Assembly (NCBI GenBank): GCA_018401465.1
Contig: JAGYKE010000002.1
Span: 186,001-250,000 of the forward strand
DNA from: Aestuariivita sp.
GTDB lineage: Bacteria; Pseudomonadota; Alphaproteobacteria; Rhodobacterales; Rhodobacteraceae
Length of the DNA stretch: 64,000 nt
Direction: 5' to 3'
Of the stretch, positions 28,856-41,051 are shown piece by piece (the stretch's first letter is position 1; every line of letters begins with the position of its first letter). The translations under genes and the position numbers were made by a program. Under the pieces are notes generated by a model. That model had not been told where the DNA came from. It did not search any database and saw nothing but the letters and a program-made list of their open reading frames with translations.

Positions 28856-29908
28856 TCACGCCGCGCCGCTGAACTGGCGGTCGCGGAATTTCTGTGCCCG
28901 TGCCAGCCACGCATCGGCGAAGCGCAGCACATCGTCTTCGGTCGTCCCGGGGCCCAGCGACACGCGCACCGCACAGGCGGCGGCCCCGTCATCATGCCCC
29001 ATCGCGCGCAATACGCGGCTGGCGCGGACCTTGCCACTGGAACAGGCGGACCCGGCCGAAATGGCGAACCCGGCCAGATCCATCTGCATCACCTGCGTTT
29101 CGCCCTTCCAGCCGGGCGTCAGGATGCAGGCGGTGTTGGGCAGGCGTGCCACGCCTTTCCCGACAAAAATAGTCTTGTTACTGCCAGCCTCAAGACGGTT
29201 TTCTAGAATATTTCTAAGTTTCTCGACCCGCTCCCAGACCCCGTCGGCCAGATCACGCGCCGCGGCCTCGGCCGCGGCACCGAAGCCCGCAATGCCGATG
29301 ACGTTCTCGGTCCCCGACCGGCGGCCCATCTCCTGCCCGCCGCCGCGGATCTGCGCCGCCAGATCGGTGCCGCGCCGCATCACAAGCGCGCCGATGCCCT
29401 TGGGCCCACCGAGCTTGTGCGCCGAAATCAGCGCCATCTCCGCCCCCAGCCAGTTGAAGGCGACCGGCACCTTGCCGAAAGCCTGCGTGGCATCGCTGAC
29501 GGCGATGCCTTGGGGCAGATCCTGCAAGATGCCGGTTTCGGAATTGGCCAGCTGCAGCACCGAGCGCGCCGGATCGGTCATCTGAACGCGGCCCTGCGCA
29601 TCGACTGGCAGACTGTCGTCGACCCATGCGACGACCGCGTCATGTTCCACGCCCGACCCTGCCAGCCCACGCCCCGCACAGGCCAGCGCCGCCGCTTCCG
29701 TCGCGCCCGAGGTAAAGACGATGTCAGCGCCCTCTGCCCCGAAGGCCGACGCGATCTGGGCGCGTGCGGTCTCGATTATGGCCTTGGCGGCGCGCCCCTC
29801 GGCATGGACGGAACTGGGGTTGCCAACCGAATCCATCGCCGCGATCATAGCGGCGCGCGCCTCGGGCCGCAGCGGCGCGGTGGCGTTATGGTCGAGAAAG
29901 ACCCTCAC
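28856..29908 (-). CDS. NifS/IscS-like cysteine desulfurase
   Basis: A 350-residue class V aminotransferase-fold desulfurase, shorter than IscS (about 400). PLP-binding Lys165 is in [11 protein letters not shown] and the catalytic Cys289 in [14 protein letters not shown], so it should be active. It starts at GTG 29908, overlapping the iscR stop as GTGA. It is a second desulfurase beside sufS in the same operon. Bases 29165-29220 inside it (residues about 231-250) are strikingly AT-rich with codons such as AGA, CTA and ATT, unlike the rest of the gene, and hold an IscR-box-like palindrome. Confidence 0.9.
   Translation of the reverse strand: MRVFLDHNATAPLRPEARAAMIAAMDSVGNPSSVHAEGRAAKAIIETARAQIASAFGAEGADIVFTSGATEAAALACAGRGLAGSGVEHDAVVAWVDDSLPVDAQGRVQMTDPARSVLQLANSETGILQDLPQGIAVSDATQAFGKVPVAFNWLGAEMALISAHKLGGPKGIGALVMRRGTDLAAQIRGGGQEMGRRSGTENVIGIAGFGAAAEAAARDLADGVWERVEKLRNILENRLEAGSNKTIFVGKGVARLPNTACILTPGWKGETQVMQMDLAGFAISAGSACSSGKVRASRVLRAMGHDDGAAACAVRVSLGPGTTEDDVLRFADAWLARAQKFRDRQFSGAA
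29203..29217. promoter_or_regulatory. intragenic palindrome resembling the box before iscR
   Basis: On the minus strand it reads TTAGAA-ATA-TTCTAG, 11 of 12 arm bases identical to the TTAGAA-CGG-TTCTAA element at 30465-30479 and with the same three-base spacing. It lies in the AT-rich patch of the desulfurase gene, 365 bases before the sufB start. Confidence 0.45.
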
Positions 29909-30363
29909 TCGTCCACGACCGAGAACAGATTGGGCACCGCCGGACAGGGGGCGAGATCGTTGCGCACCACATCCGAAAGCCGCACCTGGTGCAGATAGAC
30001 GTAGACATTCGCGCTCAGCCCTTCCCAGAGCCGGTTGGTCAGCGACTGCGCCCGCGACCCCGACAGCGCACCCGTGGCGCCTGCGCCCTTCTTCATCGCA
30101 TCGACGGTTTCGTCCACCGCCGCCAGCACATCGACGACGCGGATGTCATGGGCAGCCCGCGACAGCCGGTAGCCGCCCCCCGGCCCCCGGACCGAAGCGA
30201 CAAGGTCTGCGCGCCGCAGCTTCACGAACAGCTGTTCGAGATAAGGCAGCGAGATATTCTGACGCTGCGCGATGTCACCCAAAGTGACCACCGAGCCTTC
30301 GGGCTGCAGCGCGATGTCTGTCAGGGCAACCATCGCATAGCGCCCCTTGGTCGAAAGCTTCAT
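29905..30363 (-). CDS. iscR: IscR/Rrf2-family regulator with a single cysteine
   Basis: A 152-residue winged-helix regulator expected to sense Fe-S or iron status and control the SUF operon it heads. The DNA-binding domain (about 1-75) is typical: MKLSTKGRYAMVALTDIA and PYLEQLFVKLRRADLV with the GPGGGYRL wing. The three cysteines that hold the cluster in E. coli IscR are absent: the region VDETVDAMKKGAGATGALSG has none. The only cysteine is Cys140 near the C-terminus. A single-cysteine IscR with an unusual cluster has been described in Rhodobacter sphaeroides. The palindrome at 30465-30479 is the likely operator. Confidence 0.92.
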   Translation of the reverse strand: MKLSTKGRYAMVALTDIALQPEGSVVTLGDIAQRQNISLPYLEQLFVKLRRADLVASVRGPGGGYRLSRAAHDIRVVDVLAAVDETVDAMKKGAGATGALSGSRAQSLTNRLWEGLSANVYVYLHQVRLSDVVRNDLAPCPAVPNLFSVVDE

Positions 30364-30464
30364 GGCTTACCCCCAGAATACCGGCCAAAGGCGCGAAAAC
30401 ATTGACGATGCCACGATCAATGCGTATGTCGCGTTGGTCGCGGGCCGCTGGCTGGCGGCAAGAT

Positions 30465-30479
30465 TTAGAACGGTTCTAA
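30465..30479. promoter_or_regulatory. 15-bp palindrome, candidate IscR (Iron-Rhodo-type) box
   Basis: TTAGAAC-G-GTTCTAA is a perfect palindrome located 102 bases upstream of iscR and 78 bases upstream of the divergent hydrolase gene. Comparative work on Rhodobacterales described an iron-responsive box before suf/iscR operons attributed to IscR. I assign this site by position and symmetry, not by matching a stored matrix. Confidence 0.6.
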
Positions 30480-30487
30480 GGTCGCCA

Positions 30488-30509
30488 AGCAATTCTGTCA
30501 ACAATTGCT
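30488..30509. promoter_or_regulatory. inverted repeat before the hydrolase gene
   Basis: AGCAATT (30488-30494) and AATTGCT (30503-30509) are perfect arms around the 8-base spacer CTGTCAAC, nine bases from the TTAGAAC palindrome. It could be an operator for the hydrolase gene; no regulator is assigned. Confidence 0.4.
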
Positions 30510-30556
30510 ACCGCACCCGCGCCGCGCGCCCCGTGTGACAAGGAACAGACACACCC

Positions 30557-31210
30557 ATGCCCGAGGTGATTTTTCCCGGACCCGAAGGCCGCCTTGAAGG
30601 CCGCTACCACCCGCAGAAGGAAAAGGACGCCCCCATCGCCATCGTGCTGCACCCCCATCCGCAGTTCGGGGGCACGATGAACAACAAGGTCGTCTACAAC
30701 CTGCATTATGCGTTCTACAAGCTGGGCTTCACCGTCTTGCGGTTCAACTTCCGCGGCGTGGGTCGCAGCCAGGGCGAGTATGATCAGGGGATCGGCGAGT
30801 TGAGCGACGCCGCCTCGGCGCTCGACTACCTGCAGTCGATGAACAACAATTCCAAGCATTGCTGGGTCGCGGGCTTTTCCTTCGGCGCGTGGATCGGCAT
30901 GCAACTGCTGATGCGCCGCCCCGAGATCACGGGCTTCATCAGCGTGTCGCCGCCGGCGAATCTTTATGACTTCTCGTTTCTCGCGCCCTGCCCGTCTTCG
31001 GGCCTTGTGATCAACGGCACCGCCGACCGCGTCGCGCCGCCCGCCGATACGCGCAGCCTTGTGTCGAAGCTGCATGAACAGAAGGGCATCACCATCACCC
31101 ACACGGAAGTCGAGGGCGCGGATCACTTCTTCAAGGACCCGCACATGGACACGATGATCACCACGGTCACCGACTATGTGAAGCGGCGGCTCACCGAAAC
31201 CTCGCGATAG
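30557..31210 (+). CDS. alpha/beta hydrolase (small YtmA/dienelactone-hydrolase-like)
   Basis: A 217-residue cytoplasmic hydrolase. The oxyanion-hole region is HPHPQFGGTM (about 32-41), the nucleophile elbow is GFSFGAW with Ser108, followed by the acid residue in INGTADRVAPP and the catalytic histidine in EGADHFF. This short type without a lid is common in alphaproteobacteria; the substrate is unknown. It is divergent from iscR across a region with two palindromes, and a small conserved-looking gene follows 12 bases downstream. Confidence 0.88.
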   Translation: MPEVIFPGPEGRLEGRYHPQKEKDAPIAIVLHPHPQFGGTMNNKVVYNLHYAFYKLGFTVLRFNFRGVGRSQGEYDQGIGELSDAASALDYLQSMNNNSKHCWVAGFSFGAWIGMQLLMRRPEITGFISVSPPANLYDFSFLAPCPSSGLVINGTADRVAPPADTRSLVSKLHEQKGITITHTEVEGADHFFKDPHMDTMITTVTDYVKRRLTETSR

Positions 31211-31222
31211 GACAGGCACGTC

Positions 31223-31453
31223 ATGGCCCTGCTCGACGATCTTGCGGACAAGCTGGCGATCGACGTGCTGAAGGTCGTCGACAAGCTGGGCGATGACCAG
31301 CTGATCAAGGACGTTGCCAAGATCCTGGCGGCAAGCTCGACTCCTATGGAAGAGGCGTTTCTGTCATGCGCCCGCATGCGGCAGGCCGAGCAGCGCGCCC
31401 GCGCCTATCTGCGCGCCCACGTGGTGCAGGAACTGGGCCGCGAGAACGGCTGA
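31223..31453 (+). CDS. small hypothetical protein (76 aa)
   Basis: A 76-residue, mostly helical, soluble protein (MALLDDLADKLAIDVLKV at the start, a basic RMRQAEQRARAYLRAHVV stretch at the end). It starts 12 bases after the hydrolase gene and is likely co-transcribed. No family or function is recognised. Codon use and composition fit the neighbours, which argues for a real gene. Confidence 0.6.
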   Translation: MALLDDLADKLAIDVLKVVDKLGDDQLIKDVAKILAASSTPMEEAFLSCARMRQAEQRARAYLRAHVVQELGRENG

Positions 31454-31471
31454 CCGCGACACCTTGTCGTC

Positions 31472-31489
31472 GGTATACCATTGCATACC
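31472..31489. promoter_or_regulatory. GGTATACC/ATACC inverted repeat before isocitrate dehydrogenase
   Basis: GGTAT (31472-31476) and ATACC (31485-31489) are inverted, and GGTATACC is itself a palindrome. It lies about 70 bases before the isocitrate dehydrogenase ATG, in the right place for a promoter or operator. No regulator is assigned. Confidence 0.35.
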
Positions 31490-31557
31490 TTCTTCCGTCA
31501 CCTGAGCGATTCCGCTAGAGACCGGGCCAGATCAGCAACCCAAGGAAGGGGGCAGAC

Positions 31558-33765
<2,208 letters not shown>

Positions 33766-33774
33766 CACGGCACA

Positions 33775-33832
33775 GGCCGCGCCCCGGGGCGCGGCCTTTC
33801 TGCAGGGCGCGGCCCCGCTCGGGCCGCCTTTC
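33775..33832 (+). terminator. tandem GC-rich hairpin terminators
   Basis: The first is an 11-bp arm pair (33775-33785 with 33786-33796) followed by TTTCT. The second is a 7-bp stem (33809-33815 with 33821-33827) followed by CTTTCCT. Both lie between the isocitrate dehydrogenase gene and typA. Confidence 0.7.
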
Positions 33833-33890
33833 CTCTGGCTTTCTGCAGCGCGGCAGGATATGCGCGCGCCAGACCAGCCCGAGGAACCCC

Positions 33891-35708
<1,818 letters not shown>

Positions 35709-35711
35709 CGC

Positions 35712-36059
35712 TCAGAACGGCCCCCTGAAGATCACCGCAGCCCCGGCCGCGATGAGGGAGAAGCCGATCACGTGGTTGATCGTGATCGCTTCTTTCAGAA
35801 CGGTGACCGAAAAGACCGCGAAGACGATCAGGGTGATGACCTCCTGAATCGTCTTCAGTTCCGCCGCCGTATAGACGCGGTGGCCGATCCGGTTGGCCGG
35901 CACGGCCAGCATGTATTCGATCAGCGCGATGCCCCAGCTTGCGAAGATCACTATCACAAGCGGCGCGGTGGGAAATTTCAGATGGCCATACCAGGCGAGC
36001 GTCATGAAGACGTTCGAGACCACCAGCATCGCGATCGGCCACAGATGGGCGGCCGACAT
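35712..36059 (-). CDS. DUF486/DMT-family small membrane protein
   Basis: A 115-residue protein with four hydrophobic helices in the manner of small multidrug-resistance-like DMT proteins. Features such as MTLAWYGHLKF and the SWGIALIEYMLAVPANRIGH stretch identify DUF486. Transport activity has not been shown for the family, to my knowledge. It starts three bases after the DUF1330 gene stop and lies in the same minus-strand row as alaS. Confidence 0.85.
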   Translation of the reverse strand: MSAAHLWPIAMLVVSNVFMTLAWYGHLKFPTAPLVIVIFASWGIALIEYMLAVPANRIGHRVYTAAELKTIQEVITLIVFAVFSVTVLKEAITINHVIGFSLIAAGAAVIFRGPF

Positions 36060-36062
36060 GGT

Positions 36063-36350
36063 TTACTCGGTCGTCTCAACGATCAGAAGTTCGCGTTCCG
36101 AGGCGCCGCGGGCATGGTTCAACGCCCGCTGATAAACCTCAGAATTATAACAGGTTTCCGCCGCCTCGACCGAGGGAAAGCGCGCCACGACATTGCGCGG
36201 CCGCGCCTGGCCTTCCAGCTGCACGAACCGCCCGCCGCGGGCAATGAAGACGCCACCGTGATCGGCAATGGCCTGCGTGGCCAGCGCCGCATACTTGGCA
36301 TAGGCCTCGTCGTCCGTCACCGTCACATGCGCGATCCAGAGTGCGCCCAT
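36063..36350 (-). CDS. DUF1330 domain protein
   Basis: A 95-residue protein with the DUF1330 pattern: ALWIAHVTVTDDEAYAKYA, GGVFIARGGRFVQLEG and PSVEAAETCYNSEVYQRA. The fold is a ferredoxin-like dimeric alpha/beta barrel; no activity is established. It follows alaS by three bases and is probably in its transcript. Confidence 0.88.
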   Translation of the reverse strand: MGALWIAHVTVTDDEAYAKYAALATQAIADHGGVFIARGGRFVQLEGQARPRNVVARFPSVEAAETCYNSEVYQRALNHARGASERELLIVETTE

Positions 36351-36353
36351 TGA

Positions 36354-39014
36354 TCAACCCTCCAGCAGCTTCACCGCAGCGGCGATGGCCGCGTCCGCGC
36401 GGCTGACATCCGGCCCGCCGCCCTGGGCCATGTCGGCGCGGCCGCCGCCGCCCTTGCCACCCAGTTCGGCAACCGCCGCCCGCACAAGATCAACCGCCGA
36501 GATGCGGTCTGTCAAATCCTGCGTGACGCCCGCGGCGACCGCCGCCTTGCCATCGGCCCCGGCGATGAGCAGAACCGCACCCGACCCGATGCGTGCCTTG
36601 TGCGCGTCGATCAGCGGCGGCAGGTCGCGGCCGGTCACGCCGGTCACCACCTGCGCGATGATCTTCACGTCGCCCACCTCGCGCGCTTCGGGTTCGGCCT
36701 TGCCGCCGCCCGCCATGGCGAGATCGCGGCGCAGCTGCGCCACCTCCGATTCCAGCGCGCGGGCCCGCGCGATCAGGTCGGCCTGCTTGGCGCGCGCGTC
36801 CTCGATCCCCTGGGCCTTGAGCTGGTCGCGCATCGCCGCGAAAGCGCCCGCCTGTTCGGCCAGCCAGTCAAGTGCTGCCTGACCCGTCAGCGCCTCGACC
36901 CGTCGCACACCGGCAGCGGAGGCGGCGTCCTGCACGATGGCGAAGGCGCCGATGTCGCCGGTGCGCGCCACATGCGTGCCGCCGCACAGTTCGATCGAAT
37001 AGGTCGTGCCGCCATGGCCCTTGCCCGATCCGGGCTGGCGACCCATGGAGACCACGCGCACCTCGTCGCCGTACTTTTCGCCGAAAAGCGCCTGCGCGCC
37101 CATGGCCCGGGCGTCGTCCGGCGTCATGATGCGCGTGTCGACCGGGGCGTTCTGGCGGATATAGGCGTTCACCTCGGCCGAGACATGGGCGATGTCCTCG
37201 GTCGACAGCGGCTTGGCATGGCTGAAATCGAACCGCAGCCTGTCGGGCGCATTCAGCGACCCGCGCTGCGCCACATGTGCGCCAAGACGGTCGCGCAGCG
37301 CCTCGTGCAGAAGGTGCGTGGCGGAATGGTTGGCCCGGATGGCGCTGCGACGGGCGTGATCGACGGTGAGAACCGCCGCCTCTCCGCGCGTGACGGTACC
37401 TTGGGTCACGTCGCCGATATGGACGAAGACGCCCGCGGCCTTGCGCGTGTCGGTGATGCGGATCGTGCCTGCATCGGTCCGGATCTCGCCGCTGTCACCC
37501 ACCTGGCCGCCGCTTTCGGCGTAGAAGGGCGTCTGGTTCAAGGCGATCTGGACGCTGTCGCCTGCGCTCGCGCTGTCCACAGGGGCGCCGTCGCGCAGGA
37601 TGGCGACGATCTGGCCTTCGGCGGTTTCGGTGTCATAGCCCAGGAAATCGGTCGCGCCATGGGCGTCGGCCACGTCGAACCAGATTGTCGCATCCGCGGC
37701 CTCGCCCGATCCGGCCCAGGCGGCGCGCGCCTTGGCCTTCTGTTCGGCCATGGCGGCGTCGAAGCCCGCGGTGTCGACCGCGCGCCCCTTTTCGCGCAGC
37801 GCATCCTGCGTGAGGTCGAGCGGGAAGCCATAGGTGTCATAGAGCTTGAACGCCGCCTGCCCCGGCAGATCGGCGCCTTCGGGCAGCCCGGCCAGTTCCT
37901 CGTCCAGAAGCCGCAGGCCCCGGTCGAGCGTCTGCTTGAACCGCGTCTCCTCTAGCTTGAGCGTCTCTTCGATCAGCGCCTGCGCGCGGCCCAGTTCGGG
38001 ATAGGCGGCGCCCATCTGGCGCACCAGCGCGGGGACAAGGCGGTGCATCAGCGGATCCTGCGCGCCCAGAAGATGCGCGTGACGCATGGCGCGGCGCATG
38101 ATCCGGCGCAGGACATAGCCGCGCCCGTCATTGGCGGGCATGACCCCGTCGGCGATCAGGAACGATGTCGACCGCAGGTGATCGGCGATCACCCGGTGAT
38201 GCACGCGGCCCGGCCCGTCGGGATCGGTCGAGGTGGCGTCGGCCGCCGCCTCGATCAGGCTGCGGATGAGGTCGGTCGAGTAGTTGTCGTTCGTGCCCTG
38301 CAGAAGGGCCGCGACCCGTTCGATTCCCATGCCGGTGTCGATCGACTGCGCGGCCAGTTCGCGGCGCGAGCCGTCCTCGAACTGTTCGTACTGCATGAAG
38401 ACGAGGTTCCAGATCTCGACGAAGCGGTCGCCGTCCTCCTCCGGGCTGCCCGGAGGGCCGCCCCAGTACTTGTCACCGTGGTCGAAGAAGATCTCGGTGC
38501 AGGGGCCGCAGGGGCCGGTCGGGCCCATCATCCAGAAATTGTCGTTGGTGGGGATGCGGATGATCCGGTCATCCGGCAGGCCCGCGACCTTCTTCCAGAT
38601 GTTCGCAGCCTCGTCGTCGGTGTGATAGACGGTGACCAGCAACCGCTTGGCGTCGACGCCCAGTTCGCGGGTGATCAGCTCCCACGCGAAGGGGATCGCC
38701 TCGGCCTTGAAATAATCGCCGAAGCTGAAATTGCCCAACATCTCGAAGAAGGTGTGGTGGCGAGCGGTATAGCCCACATTGTCGAGATCGTTGTGCTTTC
38801 CGCCCGCCCGGACGCATTTCTGCGCGCTGGTGGCGCGGGAATAGTCGCGCGTCTCGACCCCGGTGAAGAGGTTCTTGAACTGCACCATGCCCGAATTGGT
38901 GAACATGAGCGTCGGATCGTTGCGCGGCACGAGGGGCGAGCTCGCCACGACCTCGTGCCCCTGCTTGGCGAAGTAGTCGAGGAAGGTCGATCTGATGTCG
39001 TTCAGGCTGGCCAT
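36354..39014 (-). CDS. alaS: alanyl-tRNA synthetase
   Basis: Charges tRNA-Ala and edits mischarged Ser/Gly. All domains of the 886-residue enzyme are present: the class II catalytic core at the N-terminus ([20 protein letters not shown]), the editing domain with the zinc-type motifs [11 protein letters not shown] near 555 and [15 protein letters not shown] near 660, and the C-terminal DHHA1 domain with GGKGGGRAD-like glycine-rich end. It is followed closely by the DUF1330 and DUF486 genes. Confidence 0.97.
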   Translation of the reverse strand: MASLNDIRSTFLDYFAKQGHEVVASSPLVPRNDPTLMFTNSGMVQFKNLFTGVETRDYSRATSAQKCVRAGGKHNDLDNVGYTARHHTFFEMLGNFSFGDYFKAEAIPFAWELITRELGVDAKRLLVTVYHTDDEAANIWKKVAGLPDDRIIRIPTNDNFWMMGPTGPCGPCTEIFFDHGDKYWGGPPGSPEEDGDRFVEIWNLVFMQYEQFEDGSRRELAAQSIDTGMGIERVAALLQGTNDNYSTDLIRSLIEAAADATSTDPDGPGRVHHRVIADHLRSTSFLIADGVMPANDGRGYVLRRIMRRAMRHAHLLGAQDPLMHRLVPALVRQMGAAYPELGRAQALIEETLKLEETRFKQTLDRGLRLLDEELAGLPEGADLPGQAAFKLYDTYGFPLDLTQDALREKGRAVDTAGFDAAMAEQKAKARAAWAGSGEAADATIWFDVADAHGATDFLGYDTETAEGQIVAILRDGAPVDSASAGDSVQIALNQTPFYAESGGQVGDSGEIRTDAGTIRITDTRKAAGVFVHIGDVTQGTVTRGEAAVLTVDHARRSAIRANHSATHLLHEALRDRLGAHVAQRGSLNAPDRLRFDFSHAKPLSTEDIAHVSAEVNAYIRQNAPVDTRIMTPDDARAMGAQALFGEKYGDEVRVVSMGRQPGSGKGHGGTTYSIELCGGTHVARTGDIGAFAIVQDAASAAGVRRVEALTGQAALDWLAEQAGAFAAMRDQLKAQGIEDARAKQADLIARARALESEVAQLRRDLAMAGGGKAEPEAREVGDVKIIAQVVTGVTGRDLPPLIDAHKARIGSGAVLLIAGADGKAAVAAGVTQDLTDRISAVDLVRAAVAELGGKGGGGRADMAQGGGPDVSRADAAIAAAVKLLEG

Positions 39015-39197
39015 CTTGGGCAGGCGTCCTTGCAGTTTTGGCGGTCCGCCTCACATAGCGGCGTGGCCCCACACTGTCCACAGGCAGCGCAATGCGAAAC
39101 AGGGCGGCCCGTCGGCCACCCTGTTCCGAGATAGCCTCGGCCCCGCGCCCGGGACCGCGGGGGGGATTCTGCAGTCCCCGTCTGCGTGGCCCCTGCG

Positions 39198-40268
39198 TCA
39201 GGCTTCGAGGATGTCGTCGCCCGGCCCGTCGGTGTCCGACATGCCGAAGTCGAGCCCGTGCGCCGCGCGGATCTTGTCCTCGATCTCGGTCGCGATGGCG
39301 GTGTGTTCGCGCAGGAAGGTCTTAGCGTTCTCGCGCCCCTGACCGATGCGTTCGTCGCCATAGCTGAACCACGCGCCCGACTTGTCGACCACACCGGCCT
39401 TCACGCCCAGATCGAGCAACTCGCCCGTCTTCGAGATGCCTTCGCCATACATGATGTCGAATTCAACCTGCTTAAAGGGCGGAGCCACCTTGTTCTTGAC
39501 GACCTTCACGCGGGTGGCGTTGCCCACGACCTCGTCGCGGTCCTTGATCGACCCGATGCGGCGGATGTCGAGGCGGACGGAGGAGTAGAACTTGAGCGCG
39601 TTGCCGCCTGTCGTCGTTTCCGGGCTGCCGAACATGACGCCGATCTTCATGCGGATCTGGTTGATGAAGATGACCATGCAGTTCGACCGGGAAATCGACC
39701 CCGTCAGCTTGCGCATCGCCTGGCTCATCAGGCGGGCCTGCACGCCGACGCTGGAATCGCCCATGTCGCCTTCGAGTTCCGACTTGGGCGTCAGCGCCGC
39801 GACCGAATCGACCACGACCATGTTGACCGCACCCGACCGTACCAGCGTGTCAGTGATTTCGAGCGCCTGTTCGCCGGTGTCGGGCTGGCTGATCAGAAGT
39901 TCGTCCAGATCGACACCCAGCTTGCGCGCATACAGCGGGTCGAGCGCATGTTCGGCATCGACGAAGGCGCAGACGCCCCCCTTCTTCTGCTGTTCGGCAA
40001 TGCAGTGCAGGGTGAGCGTGGTTTTCCCCGAACTTTCCGGGCCGTAGATCTCCACGATCCGGCCCATTGGCAACCCGCCGATCCCCAGCGCAATGTCGAG
40101 ACCCAGCGAACCGGTCGAGCTCGCCTCGATCTCGGGGATTGGGTTGTCGCCGCCCAGTTTCATGATTGACCCCTTGCCGAACTGCCGTTCGATCTGGGCC
40201 AATGCGCTGTCGAGCGCCTTCTGCTTGTCGGGGGTCGTCTTGCTTTTCATCGTCAACAGATCTGCCAT
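39198..40268 (-). CDS. recA: recombinase RecA
   Basis: Central strand-exchange protein and SOS co-protease. The 356-residue protein has Walker A GPESSGKT (about residues 65-72), Walker B in [13 protein letters not shown], loop 2 region [31 protein letters not shown] and an acidic tail. ATG 40268 is preceded by GAAGGAAGG, and the upstream in-frame GTG (40292) is less likely. An alphaproteobacterial SOS box and a matching promoter lie directly upstream. The 183-base gap to alaS holds two GC-rich hairpins (39126-39140, 39141-39162) but no T run. Confidence 0.98.
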   Translation of the reverse strand: MADLLTMKSKTTPDKQKALDSALAQIERQFGKGSIMKLGGDNPIPEIEASSTGSLGLDIALGIGGLPMGRIVEIYGPESSGKTTLTLHCIAEQQKKGGVCAFVDAEHALDPLYARKLGVDLDELLISQPDTGEQALEITDTLVRSGAVNMVVVDSVAALTPKSELEGDMGDSSVGVQARLMSQAMRKLTGSISRSNCMVIFINQIRMKIGVMFGSPETTTGGNALKFYSSVRLDIRRIGSIKDRDEVVGNATRVKVVKNKVAPPFKQVEFDIMYGEGISKTGELLDLGVKAGVVDKSGAWFSYGDERIGQGRENAKTFLREHTAIATEIEDKIRAAHGLDFGMSDTDGPGDDILEA

Positions 40269-40321
40269 TTTGTTCTGCCTTCCTTCTGTCACAGCCGGCC
40301 GGGGGCGGCAATCACTGCTTT

Positions 40322-40336
40322 GTTCACCTCTTGTTC
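40322..40336. promoter_or_regulatory. LexA (SOS) box of recA
   Basis: GTTC-ACCTCTT-GTTC matches the alphaproteobacterial LexA site GTTC-N7-GTTC exactly. It sits immediately after the -10 element of the recA promoter, over the expected start point. Confidence 0.88.
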
Positions 40337-40365
40337 CTTATGCGATCAAAACGTGAACATTTCAA
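40337..40365 (-). promoter_or_regulatory. recA promoter
   Basis: Read on the minus strand, TTGAAA (40365-40360) and CATAAG (40342-40337) are spaced by 17 bases. The SOS box follows directly, so LexA would block initiation. Confidence 0.75.
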
Positions 40366-40402
40366 CAGCAAATTCCGTTGCCCCCACTGTTTCGCAAAAG
40401 GG

Positions 40403-40417
40403 TTAAGGGTTAGTTTA
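40403..40417. promoter_or_regulatory. near-consensus CtrA-like site between recA and the sulfotransferase gene
   Basis: TTAA-GGGTTAG-TTTA differs by one base from TTAA-N7-TTAA. It lies 41 bases before the sulfotransferase ATG and upstream of the recA promoter. Confidence 0.35.
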
Positions 40418-40457
40418 TGCGTCAGGCCCCTGATGGCCGTGTGCGCAAGAGGTTCTC

Positions 40458-41051
40458 ATGCTGGTATTCGTGAAGCACAGGCTTGTGGTCCTCGCCGTGC
40501 CGAAGACGGGGACGACCGCGCTCGAATCCGCGCTCGGGCCGCATGCCGATCTGGTGGTGCGCGATCCCCCCGATCTCAAGCATGCGCCGCTTTACCGCTA
40601 TGACCGGTTCTTCCGGCCGATCTTCGAGAAGGTCTGCAACGCCGAAATGGAAACGCTTGCGGTGATGCGCGAACCGGTCGACTGGCTGGGCAGCTGGTAC
40701 CGGTACCGCAGGCGGCCCTTCATGGCGGGCCGGCCCAACGCGACCCATGACATGGATTTCGACGCCTTCGTCGCCGCCTATTGCCGGGACGACCGGCCCG
40801 GCTTCGCCGACGTGGGCAGTCAGGCGAAATTCCTGCAGACACGCCCCAAGGGCCTGCCGCTCACGCATCTGTTCCGCTACGAAGATCAGCCCCGCCTCAC
40901 GGCGTTCCTGCAGAACCGGCTGGGCCTGTCCATCGAGACCGCGCGCGAAAATGTCTCGCCGCCTGCCCCCCTCGAACTCTCGGATGCGACGCGGGCCCGC
41001 CTGAGGACCGTCGCAGCCGAGGATTTCGCCCTTTACGACAGTATCGGCTGA
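40458..41051 (+). CDS. sulfotransferase-family protein
   Basis: A 197-residue P-loop protein of the sulfotransferase family. The 5'-PSB (PAPS phosphosulfate) loop is VPKTGTTALESAL near residues 14-26, and the 3'-phosphate-binding region is likely MREPVDWLGSWYRYR near 70. It is shorter than most sulfotransferases, so it may be a minimal domain. The acceptor is unknown; surface polysaccharide or lipid is common in the family. Its last 19 bases overlap the 3' end of cckA on the other strand. Confidence 0.8.
   Translation: MLVFVKHRLVVLAVPKTGTTALESALGPHADLVVRDPPDLKHAPLYRYDRFFRPIFEKVCNAEMETLAVMREPVDWLGSWYRYRRRPFMAGRPNATHDMDFDAFVAAYCRDDRPGFADVGSQAKFLQTRPKGLPLTHLFRYEDQPRLTAFLQNRLGLSIETARENVSPPAPLELSDATRARLRTVAAEDFALYDSIG

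Noticed and set aside
30365-30556. Search for a Fur box in the iscR divergent region
   Set aside because: The visible palindromes do not resemble the GATAAT-type Fur box. The TTAGAAC palindrome fits an IscR-type site better.
39126-39162. Two GC-rich hairpins between alaS and recA as a recA terminator
   Set aside because: Neither is followed by a T run on the minus strand. They are mentioned under recA but not listed as a terminator.
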